From NCBI RefSeq assembly GCF_012926615.1, contig NZ_JABBNU010000013.1, forward strand, positions 82,021 through 146,020: a stretch of DNA of 64,000 nucleotides, written 5' to 3'. Shown here one piece after another: positions 61,610 to 64,000 of this stretch. Position 1 is the stretch's first letter; each line of letters opens with the position of its first letter. The DNA is from Marinigracilibium pacificum (GTDB lineage Bacteria; Bacteroidota; Bacteroidia; Cytophagales; Cyclobacteriaceae). Below the pieces are notes generated by a model. It did no database searches. It had not been told where the DNA came from and was given only the letters and a program-made list of their open reading frames with translations. Position numbers and translations under genes: made by a program.

Positions 61610-62044
61610 ATGAGGAAAACAATTTATTGTTTATTCATTTTATGTTTTTCTGTTTGTCTTTTTGGCCAGAATAAGCTCAATTATTGGAATGTACTTTCTG
61701 CTGTGACTTTCCAAACAGGTTATTCAAATGGGTCAGATATTCCTTTTGATATCCCTGTCTTTTCTGAAAAGCTTAATGCAATTGATGGTAAAGAAATAGA
61801 ACTTGAAGGGTATATTTTGCCAGTAGAAGTAGGTAAAAGCGGGCATTATATTTTATCTAAACTTCCATTTAATGTTTGTTATTATTGTGGAGGGGCAGGA
61901 CCTGAAACAATAGTTGAGATTATATCTGAAAAGGAACTGGAGCCTTTAGAGACTAAAGTTAAAATTTCAGGTACCTTAAAGCTGAATGATCATGATATGA
62001 ATTATCATATGTATATATTGAATAACTCAAAACTTGTAGAATAA
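61610..62044 (+). CDS. Exported DUF3299-like small protein
   Basis: This 144-residue protein has a signal peptide ending LFGQ (about residue 19). It then shows LNAIDGKEIELEGYILPVE, SKLPFNVCYYCGGAGPETIV and a final beta-strand pair (KVKISGTLKLNDHDMNYHMY). The pattern 'GKxVxIxGYxxPL ... CxxCxGxGP' is that of DUF3299-type periplasmic proteins, which may bind metal through the CxxC pair. The M28 peptidase gene follows 15 bp later, so both are probably in one transcript. Confidence 0.6.
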   Translation: MRKTIYCLFILCFSVCLFGQNKLNYWNVLSAVTFQTGYSNGSDIPFDIPVFSEKLNAIDGKEIELEGYILPVEVGKSGHYILSKLPFNVCYYCGGAGPETIVEIISEKELEPLETKVKISGTLKLNDHDMNYHMYILNNSKLVE

Positions 62045-62059
62045 ATTAAAAGATTAATA

Positions 62060-63445
62060 ATGAGGAAGCATCTAGCGCTAATTTTTTTATGCCTTTTTAC
62101 TCTTAGTTCGCAGGCACAGGATGATAAAGAATTTGTTGATTCTATTTTTAAAATATCCCTGACAAAAGGACGAGCCTATGAGGATTTACGGTTCTTGACC
62201 AAAAATATTGGCGGACGATTATCTGGTTCACCTGAGGCAGCAGCTGCTGTTGAATATACTCGTCAACAGATGTTAGCATATGGATTTGATTCAGTTTGGT
62301 TACAGCCAGTAATGGTTCCACATTGGGTCAGGGGAAATAAACCTGAAATAGCAACAGTGATTTCACAGAGATTTGGTTCAACTTCATTACCTGTTACCGC
62401 TTTAGGTAATACTGTGGGAACAGGTAGTCCTGGAGTTACTGCAGGAATAATTGAGTTGAATAGCCTTGAAGAACTTACTAATCTGAAGGAAAAAGACGTA
62501 GAAGGGAAAATTGTGTTTTTCAATAGGCCATTTGATGAAACTCTATATAATACCTTTGGTGCATATGGTAAAGCAGTTGATCAAAGAGGAAGCGGACCAG
62601 CTGAAGCTGCAAAAAAAGGAGCCTTGGCTGTGATTGTTCGTTCAATGGGTAATAAAATTAATAAGGTTGTACATACCGGAATGACTCGATACCAACCAAA
62701 TGTACCCAAAATTCCTGCAGTTGCAATTAGTACATATCATTCTGAGCAACTTAGCGAGATGCTCAAGGCTGAACCTGATTTAAAAGTATATATTGAGACA
62801 CATTGTGCTTTCATGCCCGATAAGCTTTCTTATAATGTGATTGGTCAAATAAACGGTACTGAATTTCCGGATGATTACATTGTAGTTGGAGGTCACCTTG
62901 ATAGCTGGGATCTTGGAGAAGGTGCACATGATGATGGTGCCGGATGCGTTCAGTCAATTGATGCTTTAAGAGTATTAAAGTTATCGGGGTATAAACCAAG
63001 ATATTCAATTCGTGCTGTAATGTTTATGAATGAAGAAAACGGTCTGCGTGGTGGTCAAAAATATGCCGAATTGGCCGGTAAATATAATGAAAATCACCTC
63101 GCTGCTATTGAATCTGATCGTGGAGGGTTTTCTCCTCGAGGGTTTACTTCAACAGGCACACCAGAACAAAAGGAAATGATAAAAGGTTGGATGCCATTGT
63201 TATTGGAGTGGGGTTATTATGATTTTGACAAGCCAGGGGGAGGGGCTGATATATCTCCACTATCTGAGCAGAATACATTACTTATTGGACTCCTTCCTGA
63301 TTCCCAAAGATATTTTTATATCCACCATACTCCAGCGGATGTTTTTGAATCTGTTAATCAAAGAGAGTTAGAGTTAGGAGTTGGTGGATTAGCTTCTATG
63401 TTATATTTGCTGGATAAAAATTTAGAGAAAAAAAATAAAAAATAA
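62060..63445 (+). CDS. Exported M28-family aminopeptidase with PA domain
   Basis: This 461-residue protein has a signal peptide ending SSQAQ. A protease-associated insert occupies about residues 120-245 (VEGKIVFFNRPFDE, AAKKGALAVIVRSMGNK). The di-zinc site contains His279 and Asp281 in GGHLDSWD, His290-Asp291-Asp292 in GAHDDGAG, and Glu residues in FMNEENGLRGGQKYAE. A late HHTPADVFESV supplies the last His ligand. It should remove N-terminal residues from peptides in the periplasm or outside the cell. Confidence 0.92.
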   Translation: MRKHLALIFLCLFTLSSQAQDDKEFVDSIFKISLTKGRAYEDLRFLTKNIGGRLSGSPEAAAAVEYTRQQMLAYGFDSVWLQPVMVPHWVRGNKPEIATVISQRFGSTSLPVTALGNTVGTGSPGVTAGIIELNSLEELTNLKEKDVEGKIVFFNRPFDETLYNTFGAYGKAVDQRGSGPAEAAKKGALAVIVRSMGNKINKVVHTGMTRYQPNVPKIPAVAISTYHSEQLSEMLKAEPDLKVYIETHCAFMPDKLSYNVIGQINGTEFPDDYIVVGGHLDSWDLGEGAHDDGAGCVQSIDALRVLKLSGYKPRYSIRAVMFMNEENGLRGGQKYAELAGKYNENHLAAIESDRGGFSPRGFTSTGTPEQKEMIKGWMPLLLEWGYYDFDKPGGGADISPLSEQNTLLIGLLPDSQRYFYIHHTPADVFESVNQRELELGVGGLASMLYLLDKNLEKKNKK

Positions 63446-63518
63446 TTTTCAACTCATTTTATTAATTTGACATATTGTTTATAATTACCGAATAATATAT
63501 CAGAACTAACCAACTGTT

Positions 63519-63872
63519 ATGGAAAAAAAGCGCATCGTTAAGGATTATGATAAGTTACCTGAGGAGGTAATTAATCTTGTAAAATTGGAATACCCATATG
63601 GGTTCGCTGATAATTTGGTTTCATTTACCAATGCTAAAGGCGAAAGAGTGTCAGCTTTGCCTTTTGATACCGACGAAATCTATTATTTGATTCGTATGAC
63701 CAAAAAAGAAGCAGTTCAAATTATTGAAGACGATGACGATTATGATGAGTTTGGTAATCTTTCTGAGGAATTCATCGATGAGCAGTCTGATGAAAGTGAT
63801 GATGAAGAAGAGGAAGATGATAGCAGGGATAATTATGATAGTGATGATGATGAATATGATGATGAAGATTAA
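63519..63872 (+). CDS. Small protein with an acidic C-terminal tail
   Basis: This 117-residue cytoplasmic protein has a compact N-terminal half (KDYDKLPEEVINLVKLEYPY, then GERVSALPFDTDEIYYLIRM). Its tail, about 45 residues almost entirely Asp and Glu with some Tyr and Ser, is certainly disordered. The N-terminal part recurs in Bacteroidota as an uncharacterised family. A role as a nucleic-acid mimic or chaperone-like tail is only a guess. Confidence 0.6.
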   Translation: MEKKRIVKDYDKLPEEVINLVKLEYPYGFADNLVSFTNAKGERVSALPFDTDEIYYLIRMTKKEAVQIIEDDDDYDEFGNLSEEFIDEQSDESDDEEEEDDSRDNYDSDDDEYDDED

Positions 63873-63910
63873 ATAAAAATGATATAAAAAAAAGAGTGGC
63901 CATTTTAGAG

Positions 63911-64000
63911 TGCCCCCAAAAAGTTAGACACTATTTGGGGGCATTTTTATGTTTAAGAGAAAGAAGTACAACTATGAATTTCGATTGAGTTGTGTGCGCT
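63911..64000 (+). mobile_element. Left end of an IS3-like insertion sequence (cut by the window edge)
   Basis: TGCCCCCAAA (63911-63920) and TTTGGGGGCA (63934-63943) form a perfect inverted repeat around AAGTTAGACACTA; the segment AAAAAGTTAGACA resembles IS3-family (IS150-like) terminal repeats. A gene starts directly behind. The right end lies outside the window. Confidence 0.6.
63949..64000 (+). CDS. IS3-like transposase OrfA, 3' part outside the window
   Basis: The ATG at 63949 opens MFKRKKYNYEFRLSCVR, only 17 residues before the window ends. The pattern 'KRRKYSxEFKLxxVR' is the usual beginning of the helix-turn-helix OrfA of IS3-family elements. Its position just after the terminal inverted repeat supports this. 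Nothing can be said about whether the element is intact. Confidence 0.6.
   Translation, partial: MFKRKKYNYEFRLSCVR

Noticed and set aside
1..64000. tRNA or rRNA genes
   Set aside because: No cloverleaf-like sequence with a TTCRANYC-type T-loop or rRNA-like segment was noticed in the gaps; a tRNAscan run would be decisive.

Overview
The window looks like a chromosomal segment of a Bacteroidota bacterium, probably of the Cytophagales (Fulvivirga/Marivirga-like); the genus is an inference. Support comes from the low GC content, signal peptides ending in '-AQ' or '-GQ', a type IX secretion (T9SS) sorting domain with SprB-type repeats, TonB_C and DUF4159 proteins, a sufBCDSE operon, and several promoters of the phylum-specific form TTG-N19/20-TAnnTTTG.

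Layout. 1-7.3 kb: end of a phytoene-dehydrogenase-like oxidoreductase, an Fe-S APS reductase (cysH) with a sugar epimerase, a KirBac-type K+ channel, a Nal1-like serine protease followed by a small stand-alone copy of its N-terminal domain, and two envelope proteins. 7.7-33.5 kb: an accessory island bracketed by two paralogous lipoprotein genes that carry the same terminator. Inside it, a perfect promoter at 8284-8313 drives a tightly packed 21-kb gene run. The run encodes an SprB-repeat T9SS surface protein, an outer-membrane barrel, two small exported proteins, a 1466-residue unknown exported protein, an FnIII protein, and a 1862-residue exported polymorphic toxin with FnIII-like domains, an HExxH metallopeptidase motif and a C-terminal PD-(D/E)XK-like nuclease. 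Its immunity gene overlaps the toxin end. 29-36 kb: a string of orphan modules, namely headless toxin tips (one clearly the C-terminal half of an ADP-ribosyltransferase) each coupled to an immunity-type gene, plus an Imm11/43-like gene and a Trp-rich repeat gene. They are separated by five copies of a REP/RAYT element, of which only one retains the transposase. A 68-bp exact copy of the end of the gene at 35.9 kb flanks the last cassette.

36-64 kb is mostly core genome: a suf Fe-S assembly operon with SufT and bacilliredoxin genes, an Lrp/AsnC regulator, a long-chain acyl-CoA ligase preceded by two tandem 34-bp repeat/terminator units, a TerB-like protein, SMC, an App1-type phosphatase, a diacylglycerol-kinase-family lipid kinase, a BlaI/BlaR1 pair with two perfect operators, a DUF4159 protein, the three-subunit transhydrogenase pntAA-pntAB-pntB, queA with an MscS channel, an M28 peptidase, and the left end of an IS3-like insertion sequence at the right edge.

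Main biological reading (inference): the 8.3-29.2 kb operon is a surface-exposed toxin delivery system. The downstream array is a reservoir of alternative toxin tips and immunities, moved or remodelled together with RAYT-derived elements.
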